From positions 744,001 through 808,000 of the forward strand of contig BCKQ01000002.1 in the NCBI GenBank assembly GCA_001600695.1: 64,000 bases of DNA, written 5' to 3'. Positions 1 through 8,104 of this stretch are shown here, one piece after another. Each line of letters begins with the position of its first letter. Position 1 is the stretch's first letter. Position numbers and translations under genes: made by a program. A model generated the notes under the pieces. It was not told the origin of the DNA and did no database searches. It saw nothing but the letters and a program-made list of their open reading frames with translations. Source of the DNA: Ascoidea asiatica. Its lineage: Eukaryota > Ascomycota > Saccharomycetes > Ascoideales > Ascoideaceae.

Positions 1-378
1 GTTATTACCTTGATTAATTATAGATTTTAAATAATTTAAAATTTCTGGATATTCACCTTCTTCTTCAATATATTCAATTGCATTTAAATTATCATTATTT
101 TTAATATTATAATTAACTTTTAAATTTTCAATTAAAAATTTTGTCATTAATAAATTTTCAACATGATGTAATGGTGTATCTCCATCATTATCTTGAATAT
201 TAATATCTCCTCCATTTTCAATTAATAATTTTAATAATTCAATATTATTATATGAAACTGCTGCATGAATTGGTGTATATCCATTATTATCTTTAATATT
301 TGATAAATTTTTATCTTTTCTTAAATATTCTTTAACAATTTCAATTTCATTATCTGCTGATGCTATCCATATATTCAT
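1..378 (-). CDS. Ankyrin-repeat protein, 5' part only (YCR051W-like)
   Basis: The minus strand reads from an ATG at 378 through the window edge with no stop, so at least 126 codons are present and the 3' end lies outside. Two recognisable ankyrin repeats are visible: one with the NGYTPIHAAVSYNN motif and the helix LLKLLIENGGDIN at about residues 35-62, and a second beginning DGDTPLHHVEN at about 66. A cytoplasmic scaffold role is general for the fold; no catalytic motif is visible. Start (SADNEIEIVKEYL) and short repeats resemble the small two-to-three-repeat yeast protein YCR051W, but that assignment is an inference. Divergent from ATP23 with a 361-bp shared promoter. Confidence 0.75.
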   Translation of the reverse strand, partial: MNIWIASADNEIEIVKEYLRKDKNLSNIKDNNGYTPIHAAVSYNNIELLKLLIENGGDINIQDNDGDTPLHHVENLLMTKFLIENLKVNYNIKNNDNLNAIEYIEEEGEYPEILNYLKSIINQGNN

Positions 379-669
379 TTTCTTTTATTTCTCAAATATC
401 TATCTTTATTATATTATAATATTATTAGTACAAATATCTTTAGTATATTATTATATTATTAAATTTTTCAAATTCTCAATTTTTTATTGTTGATTCATAA
501 TTTTTTTTCTTTCTCTAACTTTAATATTTTTCATGTTAAACATCACGTTACCCATTCAAACCCACAACAATGGATCTTAACGTTTATTTTTGCCAGTAAC
601 GTTAATTCACTTTTTCAGATTTTGAAATATTCCATTAATTAATTAATTACCATTCAATAAGAATAACAA

Positions 670-700
<31 letters not shown>

Positions 701-739
701 TAAAATATTATAAAATAATGATATCAGATAATATATAAA
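379..739. promoter_or_regulatory. Divergent promoter region, ankyrin gene / ATP23
   Basis: 361 bp between two divergent starts. It contains two copies of AACGTT about 20 bp apart (near 568-594), poly-T tracts, and an (AAT)n microsatellite at about 671-700 just upstream of the ATP23 ATG. No gene seen. Confidence 0.5.
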
Positions 740-1486
740 ATGTCAGATTCAGGTAAAAATCAAAATCAAGATATTCCAAAAGCTGAAGATATAAAATTAC
801 CTTCAAATCCAAAAAATTTAAATGATACAAAAGGTTTTAAATGGTGGAGAAGAACTTTACAATATAAAACTGGTTTAGGTTTAACAAATGAAGAATTAAA
901 AAATTATGAAAATGATTTAAATTTTTTTAAAAATAAAAAAGATTGTAATAAATGTTATGAATATAGAGATTGGATGTTAAGTTATTCTCCAAGTGTAATA
1001 TTTATGTTAAATGAAATTAAAAATTTAAGTAAAAATAAAGAATTACCATTTATAAATAAAAATAATATAATTTGTGATATTTGTAATGAATGGAAAGGTG
1101 GTGGTTTTAATCCAAAATTTGGTATTTTACTTTGTCAAAATAGAATCTTATCAAAATGGCAATTAGAAGATATTTTAACTCATGAATTAATTCATAGTTA
1201 TGATGAATTAAAATTTAAAATTAATTGGAATAATCTTAGACATCATGCTTGTAGTGAAATTAGAGCAAGTTCTTTAAGTGGTGAATGTAGATTTTCAAAT
1301 CAATTTTTTAAAAATGGTTTAACAAAATTAAATAAAGGTCATCAAGATTGTGTTAAAAGAAGAGCAACTTTAAGTGTTATGGGTAATCCAAATTGTTTAA
1401 ATAAAGATCAAGCTGAAAAAGTTGTAAATGAAGTTTGGGAATCTTGTTTTAATGATACAAGACCTTTTGAATCAATTTATCGTTAA
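740..1486 (+). CDS. ATP23: Mitochondrial inner membrane protease Atp23
   Basis: 248 aa, M76-family metalloprotease. The zinc-binding HEXXH motif is HELIH at residues 148-152, preceded by LEDILT and followed by SYDELKFKINW. The family's Cys-rich segments are present, including CNKCYEYRDWML near 73 and HQDCVKRRATLSVMGNPNC near 205-223. In yeast, Atp23 acts in the mitochondrial intermembrane space, removing the Atp6 presequence and independently chaperoning assembly of the ATP synthase Fo part. Length is close to the S. cerevisiae protein (227 aa). The N-terminus is polar with no classical presequence, as expected for a Cys-rich intermembrane-space protein. ATG at 740 is the first in-frame Met. 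Confidence 0.93.
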   Translation: MSDSGKNQNQDIPKAEDIKLPSNPKNLNDTKGFKWWRRTLQYKTGLGLTNEELKNYENDLNFFKNKKDCNKCYEYRDWMLSYSPSVIFMLNEIKNLSKNKELPFINKNNIICDICNEWKGGGFNPKFGILLCQNRILSKWQLEDILTHELIHSYDELKFKINWNNLRHHACSEIRASSLSGECRFSNQFFKNGLTKLNKGHQDCVKRRATLSVMGNPNCLNKDQAEKVVNEVWESCFNDTRPFESIYR

Positions 1487-1832
1487 GTTTAAAAGAGCAT
1501 CTCAAATTTAATTTTAAATATTGCAAATTTCATATCTTATATTAATATTAATAGTCTGTAAATAAATAAATAAATAAATAAATAAATAGATAAATAAATC
1601 ATTTAGTCAATCAGTATTGAAATATTATTGATATTGAAATTGAAACCACAAACACGGTAGTCCGGGTAATTATCATACAAATACTATTTTAATATATTTC
1701 GATATTTTGATAACCGTAAATCAATATTAAAAGTAAACAAAGAAATAAATAATAAATCAGTAAATAAATAATAAATCAATAAATAAATAAAGAGATAAGA
1801 TAAGAAGAAAGTAAAAAAATTGATTTGTGAAA
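1487..1832 (+). promoter_or_regulatory. MTW1 upstream region with Reb1-like site
   Basis: 346 bp. CCGGGTAA at 1662-1669 matches the Reb1 consensus core (TTACCCGG on the other strand), about 165 bp before the MTW1 ATG. An (AAAT)n microsatellite occupies about 1556-1600, and TAAATAAATAA-type runs lead up to the start. Whether Reb1 acts here as a nucleosome-clearing promoter factor is inference. Confidence 0.45.
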
Positions 1833-2984
1833 ATGTTGGCACCAGATCAAAGAATAACTGAAGTTTTAACAGAACATTTTGGATATCCTCCAATTACAGT
1901 TATTGATGATATAATAAATTCAGTTAATGATATTATGGGAAAATGTATTGATGGAATTGAAAATTATTTAATTACTCAAGTTAATAATGATTTGATTACA
2001 ATTAGTGAATCAAATGAAAATGATAAAGAAAATGAAATTGAAAATGAAAGTGAAAAAAAGAAAAAAAGTAAAAGTAAGAGTAAAAATAAAAAAAAAAGTA
2101 AAAATAAAGATGAAAATGAAGATGGTGGTGAGAAAGAAGAAATAGATGATTATGAAAATAAAAAAATATTAGAAGAAGAAATAACTTTAGGTACAGCACA
2201 ATTAGAAACATTATTAAATAATTCAATTGATAAAGCATTTGATATATTTGAATTATATTCTTTAAGAAATATATTTAATATTAAAAAAGAATTAATTGAA
2301 GATGGTAGTTTTTTATTAGAACATTATAGAAATTTAAATGAAGATTTATTAATTAATAAAAATGAAAAAGAAATAAAATTAATTTATAATGATTTAGATA
2401 AAGAAATTAAAACTTTAGAAAATAAAATAATTTTTGAAATTGAATTAAGAAAATTTTATAATTATTATAATTTAATTTTTGAAAAAATTTATAAAAAATT
2501 AGTTTTTTTTAAAAATAATTTAATTTTTAATAAAAATGATAAAAATAATAAAATTGTTTTGAAATCAAGATCAATAATTGATTTAATTAATTTTTTAAAA
2601 ATTGAATATATACAATTTTTTAAAGATTTAAATGAAATTTATTTAAAAAATAATAAATTAAATGATAATTATAACAATAATAATAATGATATTCCTAATA
2701 ATGATAACAATCTTATTAATAAAAGAGATATTTATATGGATACAAGAGTTTTCAAGCTTTTAGATAATTTTGATGTTTTAAATCCAAAGTTAATGGGAAA
2801 TAAATTAAGTAAAATAAATAAGAATAAAATTAATAATGAAATTGAAGATAAATATAAATATGAAAATGAATATGAAATTGATAATGAAAATGAAAGAAAA
2901 GTGCCGATAGAAAGTTCAAGTAATAGTGATATTAATGATGTTGATATGGATGAATTTTTAAATGCAATTGATGAAAATAGTTAA
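1833..2984 (+). CDS. MTW1: Kinetochore MIND complex subunit Mtw1 (Mis12)
   Basis: 383 aa from the ATG at 1833; the two upstream in-frame codons are GTG AAA and are not a start. The N-terminal block LTEHFGYPPITVIDDIIN with the following NDIMGKCIDGIENYL matches the Mis12/Mtw1 head domain. LETLLNNSIDKAFDIFELYSLRN at about residues 117-140 is the second family block, and coiled-coil helices follow. Mtw1 bridges inner centromere proteins to Ndc80 and Spc105 within the Mtw1-Nnf1-Nsl1-Dsn1 complex. It is longer than the S. cerevisiae protein (289 aa), mainly from a Lys/Ser/Glu/Asn low-complexity insertion at about 50-112 and an acidic Asn-rich tail. NNF1, its obligate partner, lies at 52.4 kb. Confidence 0.9.
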   Translation: MLAPDQRITEVLTEHFGYPPITVIDDIINSVNDIMGKCIDGIENYLITQVNNDLITISESNENDKENEIENESEKKKKSKSKSKNKKKSKNKDENEDGGEKEEIDDYENKKILEEEITLGTAQLETLLNNSIDKAFDIFELYSLRNIFNIKKELIEDGSFLLEHYRNLNEDLLINKNEKEIKLIYNDLDKEIKTLENKIIFEIELRKFYNYYNLIFEKIYKKLVFFKNNLIFNKNDKNNKIVLKSRSIIDLINFLKIEYIQFFKDLNEIYLKNNKLNDNYNNNNNDIPNNDNNLINKRDIYMDTRVFKLLDNFDVLNPKLMGNKLSKINKNKINNEIEDKYKYENEYEIDNENERKVPIESSSNSDINDVDMDEFLNAIDENS

Positions 2985-3325
2985 ATAATTTCATTCTAGA
3001 CAACAGGGCACAGCTTTTTAGTGACGTTAAAGGAAGCATAATTTGTAAGTCTAAAGGAGAACCCTAGCACATATACAGTACCTGGAAAAGTTTCTCTACA
3101 CTCTTTTTCATGGTTTATGACCCAGTTGAAGTTATATTTGAAAAATTTATTAATATTAATATATCAAAGAAATAGAAAAGTAAAATGATAGAAAAAAAAT
3201 GAAATGTTGTCAAAAAATATTGATTTTAGTGTCTGGAAAAAAAATATGGAAGAAAAAGAAACACCTATTTATACAAGTTTCTGAATAGAAACGACTTTTA
3301 TTAGAGAATTGAAAAAAGAAATATA
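2985..3325. other. Convergent spacer MTW1 / SPT5
   Basis: 341 bp between converging 3' ends. AT-rich, with AATAAA-like and T-rich stretches suited to 3'-end formation. No ORF or RNA gene seen. Confidence 0.4.
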
Positions 3326-6300
3326 TCATTTTTTTTTATTTTTATCCTGATCATATTCATCTTCATATGTTCCAGATTTTGAGACAGTACCATTATGATT
3401 AGCTCCACTAAATGAACAGGCACCTCCATATGCAGTGCCTCCTCCATATGATGTTCCTCCGCCATAGGCTGTATTGCCTCCATAAGAAGTTCCACCACCA
3501 TAAGCAGTACCCCCGCCATAAGAGGTTCCACCTCCATAAGCGGTTGCTCCTCCGTAAGCCGTAGCTCCACCTCCGTATGAAGTCCCACCACCATAAGCAG
3601 TACCTCCTCCATATGCTGTATTTCCTCCATATGCAGTACTTCCTCCATATGCAGTGCCCCCTCCATAAGCAGTTTTTCCTCCACCATATGAAGTTTTACC
3701 ACCATATGCTGTTGATCCACCTCCATAAGCTGTTGATCCTCCTCCATAAGTAGTTGAACCTCCTGCTGCTGGAGTACGAGTACCTGAAATACTTGCTGTA
3801 GACCACGAATTATTATTAGTTCCTGTTGACCATGTAGGACCTGAAGGATTTAATAAACTTGATGAATATATAGGAGCTTTTTTTGAATAAGCTGACCCTG
3901 ACCATGATGATCTTGCTCCCGGTGTTCTATTACCCCAATTTGGTGTTCTATTATATCCATTAGAATTATCTCTATTCGAAGGTAATTCATTTCCTTTACT
4001 ATCAAGATATAATGTATCATATAATGAATCTTTTAAAGATGATATTCTATCCTTTGGTGTAAACATAAATTCTTGATATGACATTGTAGTTCCTTCTCTT
4101 CTAAAAAATGATAATTTTTCTTTTGCAATTGATACCATTTTATTTCTTGAATGAAGTTCAACTCTTGCAATTTCTCCATCTGCATCTTTGATAATTCCTT
4201 GCATTCCTTTCTTAGGTCCTTGTCTTATTACAACTTTTTGATTTATTGTTTTATCTCTACCAACATTTCTACCGACTGGTGGTGGTGGCATACCACCTAG
4301 AGATTCAGGTCCACCAATTTGTTTAGCTGGATTCATTCTGTTTAAATCCCTATTAGCTGTGAAAACTGTTGCTAAAGCACCTTTTGTTGAAATAGTTGTA
4401 ACATTTGTTGAACTTGTAACAAAGATACCTGAATTTTCCGTTATTGTTCTTGATTTTAAAAATAATGTCATTCTATAAATATGTTCAATTGTACCATCTC
4501 TTCTTTCTCCTGTTGTTTCTCTAACTTTATCACCAATTTTAATTTCAAGACCATTTTGATCTGTTGCAATTTGTTGAAATTTACTTAATTGAACTTTAAA
4601 TGCAACTGCAGAAGGTGCAACATTAACTAATCTACCATCTTGACATAAAACTGTTAAAATTTCTCTTTCTGCTTTTATTATCATACCAACAGTTCTTGGA
4701 TTTAATTGAACTAAATCATGTAATTCAAATTGTCCAACTTGATTTGAACTTGCAGCATCTGCAGATCTCATAAGAAAATTAGAAAATACAGTTATATCTT
4801 TTTGAGATTGATCTGAAATTAATTTAACTTGATGATCAATAACATCAATAACTAAACCAGTATCATCTAAATGTTTACCATGAATAACTCTAACATGATC
4901 ACCAACTGCAAAAATTTTTCTAATATCTAAAGCAGGTATTAAAGTTTCTCTTTCAGTACCATCTTTCATTGTTAATAATACTGTTATAATATCACTTTTT
5001 TCTGCAGTTCTAACAATACCAGTTAAACCAGTTTGCTCACCTTTTAAAACTTTAACTCTATCACCAGGTTGAAAAGATGTAGAAGAATCTGTTGATCTTT
5101 TTAAACTTTGAGCTATACTTGTTAAATCAAGTTCAGTATCATTTGCACTAAATCTTGTTAATTCATTTAAAGTTGGTTTAACATCATTAGTTTCAAGGAA
5201 TTGTACTTTGAAATCTTTTTCAAGAAAACCATCTCTATAAAGATTATTTCTATAAGTAAATTTATTTGTATCTAAAAATACAGGAGCATTATCAGTATCA
5301 AATTCAGTTGCATCTCTTTCAGAAAATAATCTTGGTAAAGGTCTATTTTTTAAATCAAATGGTTTTTTTTTACCATCTTCTTTAAACATATTTGGATCTT
5401 TATTATAATCCAATCTTGGTACAACTTTCAATTTAACTTCTAAACCATTTTCACTAACATCCAAAACCATACCTAAATCACCTTTATTAACACCTCTTTT
5501 AATTCTAACATAAACACCAGGTTTTAATTCAATATCAGAAGTTCTTATTGCTCTTAATAAATCAGTATATTCTTTAACAGGTACTAATAATTTATTATTT
5601 GCTGAAGTATAAACACCAACTAAACCTTTTAAAGCATAATCTACAGCTTCTGGTCTTCTTGCTTCAAGATATATATAACCAACAAAATTATCTCTTTGAA
5701 ATGCAGAAAATATATCTAATGGATGATCAGTGGATTGTAAAGTATTTTTTTTTTGCATTATTAATCTAATTAATTTTTTTTCTCTACCAGGTCTACATCT
5801 TATTGCCCAAATACTTGGTTCATCAACAGAAGGTAATAAAGTTTTTTGTTGAGTTAAACCTTCTTCACCATGATAAGTAGTTGCAGATCTACCATATTTA
5901 GCTCTATATTCTTCAGCTAATTTTTCTGCATCTTCTTCTTGAACTTCATGACGACGTCTATCAACTTCTCTATGAATTTTATTATTAATTTTATGTAAAT
6001 CAGAAGGAGCTACATCAGCCGAGTCATCATCTTCTTGAGCAATGAATTCTCGATCTTCATCTTGTTCATCCTCTTCATCTTCATCATCATCAGAAACTTC
6101 TGCTTCCATATCAAGGAAATTATTTTGAGTTCTACGTCTTTTTTTACCTCTTGGATTATCATAATCATCTTCCTCTTCTTCTTCATCTATTTCAGAATCA
6201 AGTTCGCCATCATCTTCATCCTCTCTAGGTCTAGTGGCAACTTTTCGTTGCTCGATATCAGATTCATTTATGGATCCTAAATCATCTTCATCTTCTACAT

Positions 6301-6334
6301 CTGGTTTTAATCCGGGTTTCACTTCATCACTCAT
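3326..6334 (-). CDS. SPT5: Transcription elongation factor Spt5
   Basis: 1002 aa. Order of parts: acidic N-terminus (about 1-130, with a GKKRRR basic patch near 62); NGN domain (about 172-262, beginning SIWAIRCRPGREKKLI), which in the family docks with Spt4; a series of KOW domains, each with the V(R)V..G...G..G..G pattern, starting near 275, 424, 477, 600 and 700; then a C-terminal repeat region at 860-971. Spt4-Spt5 clamps RNA polymerase II onto the template, and the repeats recruit capping and Paf1 factors once phosphorylated by Bur1. No intron is needed. The long Met-rich antisense ORF under the repeats is a shadow. Divergent from TIF35. Confidence 0.97.
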   Translation of the reverse strand: MSDEVKPGLKPDVEDEDDLGSINESDIEQRKVATRPREDEDDGELDSEIDEEEEEDDYDNPRGKKRRRTQNNFLDMEAEVSDDDEDEEDEQDEDREFIAQEDDDSADVAPSDLHKINNKIHREVDRRRHEVQEEDAEKLAEEYRAKYGRSATTYHGEEGLTQQKTLLPSVDEPSIWAIRCRPGREKKLIRLIMQKKNTLQSTDHPLDIFSAFQRDNFVGYIYLEARRPEAVDYALKGLVGVYTSANNKLLVPVKEYTDLLRAIRTSDIELKPGVYVRIKRGVNKGDLGMVLDVSENGLEVKLKVVPRLDYNKDPNMFKEDGKKKPFDLKNRPLPRLFSERDATEFDTDNAPVFLDTNKFTYRNNLYRDGFLEKDFKVQFLETNDVKPTLNELTRFSANDTELDLTSIAQSLKRSTDSSTSFQPGDRVKVLKGEQTGLTGIVRTAEKSDIITVLLTMKDGTERETLIPALDIRKIFAVGDHVRVIHGKHLDDTGLVIDVIDHQVKLISDQSQKDITVFSNFLMRSADAASSNQVGQFELHDLVQLNPRTVGMIIKAEREILTVLCQDGRLVNVAPSAVAFKVQLSKFQQIATDQNGLEIKIGDKVRETTGERRDGTIEHIYRMTLFLKSRTITENSGIFVTSSTNVTTISTKGALATVFTANRDLNRMNPAKQIGGPESLGGMPPPPVGRNVGRDKTINQKVVIRQGPKKGMQGIIKDADGEIARVELHSRNKMVSIAKEKLSFFRREGTTMSYQEFMFTPKDRISSLKDSLYDTLYLDSKGNELPSNRDNSNGYNRTPNWGNRTPGARSSWSGSAYSKKAPIYSSSLLNPSGPTWSTGTNNNSWSTASISGTRTPAAGGSTTYGGGSTAYGGGSTAYGGKTSYGGGKTAYGGGTAYGGSTAYGGNTAYGGGTAYGGGTSYGGGATAYGGATAYGGGTSYGGGTAYGGGTSYGGNTAYGGGTSYGGGTAYGGACSFSGANHNGTVSKSGTYEDEYDQDKNKKK
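3422..3757 (-). repeat. Spt5 C-terminal repeats, about 18 copies of T(A/S)YGG
   Basis: Residues 860-971 are built from about 18 units of Thr-(Ala/Ser)-Tyr-Gly-Gly with a variable linker of G, S, N, K or A, giving 5-7 residues per unit. The S. cerevisiae repeats are S(A/T)WGGQ, so here Tyr replaces Trp and Thr replaces the leading Ser. Codons vary between units (GGA/GGT/GGC/GGG), so the array is old at the protein level rather than freshly expanded DNA. The region is visibly richer in GC than its surroundings. Confidence 0.9.
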
Positions 6335-6974
6335 TTTTACAATATGATATTTACAAAATTAATTCGAAAGCAAAGTAATAGTCTATAAATTGAAACAAAG
6401 CAAATTAAACACTACTATCTAGGATAAGTCGTTAACAAAACCAATGGTGATAAATTCATATTGATCAAAACATAATTTAAAAACAATTCTTTTATGTATT
6501 CAATGGGAATAAATATACAACAGTAAGAGTAACAGTAACAGTAGAACTCCAGTTCCAACTCCAAGAGACATTCAATATTCAATATCCAATATTCAATATT
6601 TCAAATTCAGGTCAGTCCTTCGAAAAGAAAGGAAAACTGAACGGCAAATAAAAAAATAAATCACGTGCCGTTATATCAGGTGATATCCGTGGGATTTGAC
6701 TTTTCTCAACCAATTTTGAAATCTGGAAGCGCGGAAAAAAACCACGGTGAAAAATTTGAAAGGCAAGTTTTTAAAGCAGACGATTTTGCTTAGAAGACAG
6801 ACAGAGACTGGATCAAGAAGAAAAAGAGGTGAGTTGTGGATTAGATTAAATGAAAAGGGAATTGACTTTTAATTGAGAGAATCACTTCATATAAACACAA
6901 GAATTTATTTATCGTTTGGAAGAGTAATAATCTTTTCCATTGTAACTAATTATATATAATATACCACATACAAT
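6335..6974. promoter_or_regulatory. Divergent promoter SPT5 / TIF35 with Cbf1-type site
   Basis: 640 bp between divergent starts. ATCACGTG at 6660-6667 matches the RTCACRTG core bound by Cbf1 (also a general E-box). The 6540-6770 stretch is clearly more GC-rich than the flanks and includes GCGCGG near 6730. A run of CAATATTCAATATCCAATATT repeats lies at about 6570-6600. I see no ORF. Confidence 0.5.
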
Positions 6975-7814
6975 ATGGCTGCTCAAGATCTTGCATGGGC
7001 CGATGCTGAAGACGATCTTCCTGCTTCAGAAGTAATAAAAAATTCGGATGGAACAAAAACTGTTATATCATATCGTTTTAATGATCAGAATAAAAAAGTG
7101 AAAGTCACTCAAAAGATTAAAGATGTTATTATCAAAGAACGTGTACTTCCTCAAGTTGCAAATAGAAAAAAATGGGCTAAATATGGAGATGAAAAGGGTA
7201 AAGAACCCGGTCCAGATTTTTCAACAACACAATTAGGTGAACCTGTTAAATTAATATTATCATCATCCTGGAGAGATGCAGAAAAAGAAGAAGAAGAAAA
7301 AGAAAAATCTGAAAATACTGGTAAAAAAGCTTCAAGAATTCTTTGTAGACTTTGTAAAGGTGAACATTTCACAAGTAAATGTCCATTTAAAGGTACAATG
7401 GGTGCTCCAGAAAGTGAGCCTTCAAATATAGATCCTGCTCAAGTTATGAGTCAATTACAACCTACAAGTGATACAAAAACTGGTTATGTTCCTCCACATC
7501 TTAGAAAAAATAAAGATGGTAGTACACCAATGCCTTCTCGTTCTGCTTATGGTGAAAGAGATGATTCTGCTACTTTACGTGTAAGTCAATTAAATGAAAT
7601 TGTAACTGAAGATATGATAAGAGAAGAATTATTTGGTAATTACGGTCCTCTTGAAAGAGTTATTCTTATAAAGAATAAAGAAACTGGTGAATCTAAGGGT
7701 TTAGCATATGTAGTATTTTCAAGTGTTCAAACTGCTCAAAGAGCTTTAGATGATATGAATGGAAGAGGTTACCATTCTTTAATTTTACATATTGAATTTT
7801 CTAAAAGAAAATAA
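6975..7814 (+). CDS. TIF35: Translation initiation factor eIF3 subunit g
   Basis: 279 aa. The N-terminal eIF3g block (DLAWADAEDDLPASEVIKN, then IKERVLPQVANRKKWAKYGDEKG) is followed by a CCHC-type zinc knuckle CRLCKGEHFTSKCPF at about residues 123-137. A C-terminal RRM spans about 197-277, with RNP2-like LRVSQLNEIV and RNP1-like KGLAYVVFSS. eIF3g binds eIF3i (Tif34) and promotes scanning and reinitiation on the 40S subunit. Length equals the family norm (274 aa in S. cerevisiae). Codons are richer in GCT/GGT than in neighbouring genes, consistent with high expression. Confidence 0.97.
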   Translation: MAAQDLAWADAEDDLPASEVIKNSDGTKTVISYRFNDQNKKVKVTQKIKDVIIKERVLPQVANRKKWAKYGDEKGKEPGPDFSTTQLGEPVKLILSSSWRDAEKEEEEKEKSENTGKKASRILCRLCKGEHFTSKCPFKGTMGAPESEPSNIDPAQVMSQLQPTSDTKTGYVPPHLRKNKDGSTPMPSRSAYGERDDSATLRVSQLNEIVTEDMIREELFGNYGPLERVILIKNKETGESKGLAYVVFSSVQTAQRALDDMNGRGYHSLILHIEFSKRK

Positions 7815-8104
7815 ATCATATAATGAATTAAATAAAATCTATTTTTTTTTTCAAATATACTTAACGATTTGTATTATTTTTTAGTTTAATGCGGAGTTTT
7901 GATCCAAAAGAAGCAGTAAACAAAGTGAAAATACTTAAATCCGCATTTATTTAAATTTCGCGTATGTAATTTTGAGTTTACTTTTTAAGACTTTTGACAC
8001 TAATTGTTTTTATTTTGGAAATAAGTTTAGATTCTTAAAACTTATAATACTTTTATTTTTTTTTCTCTATTCTTTTAAAAGATTTGAATATTTGTTTCAT
8101 AAAA
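7815..8104 (+). promoter_or_regulatory. MCM10 upstream region with TCGCGT motif
   Basis: 290 bp. TCGCGT at 7958-7963 fits the degenerate MBF site WCGCGW, about 145 bp before the MCM10 ATG. G1/S regulation is inferred from the motif and from what the gene does. Confidence 0.35.

Noticed and set aside
3301-3747. 148-codon Met/Glu/Leu-rich ORF on the minus strand
   Set aside because: It is the alternative frame of the Spt5 C-terminal repeat region; its own apparent repeats come from the SPT5 repeats.
6660-6750. Point centromere starting with the CDEI-like ATCACGTG
   Set aside because: The following 80-90 bp are GC-rich rather than a CDEII-type AT tract, and no CDEIII-like TTCCGAA follows at the right distance.
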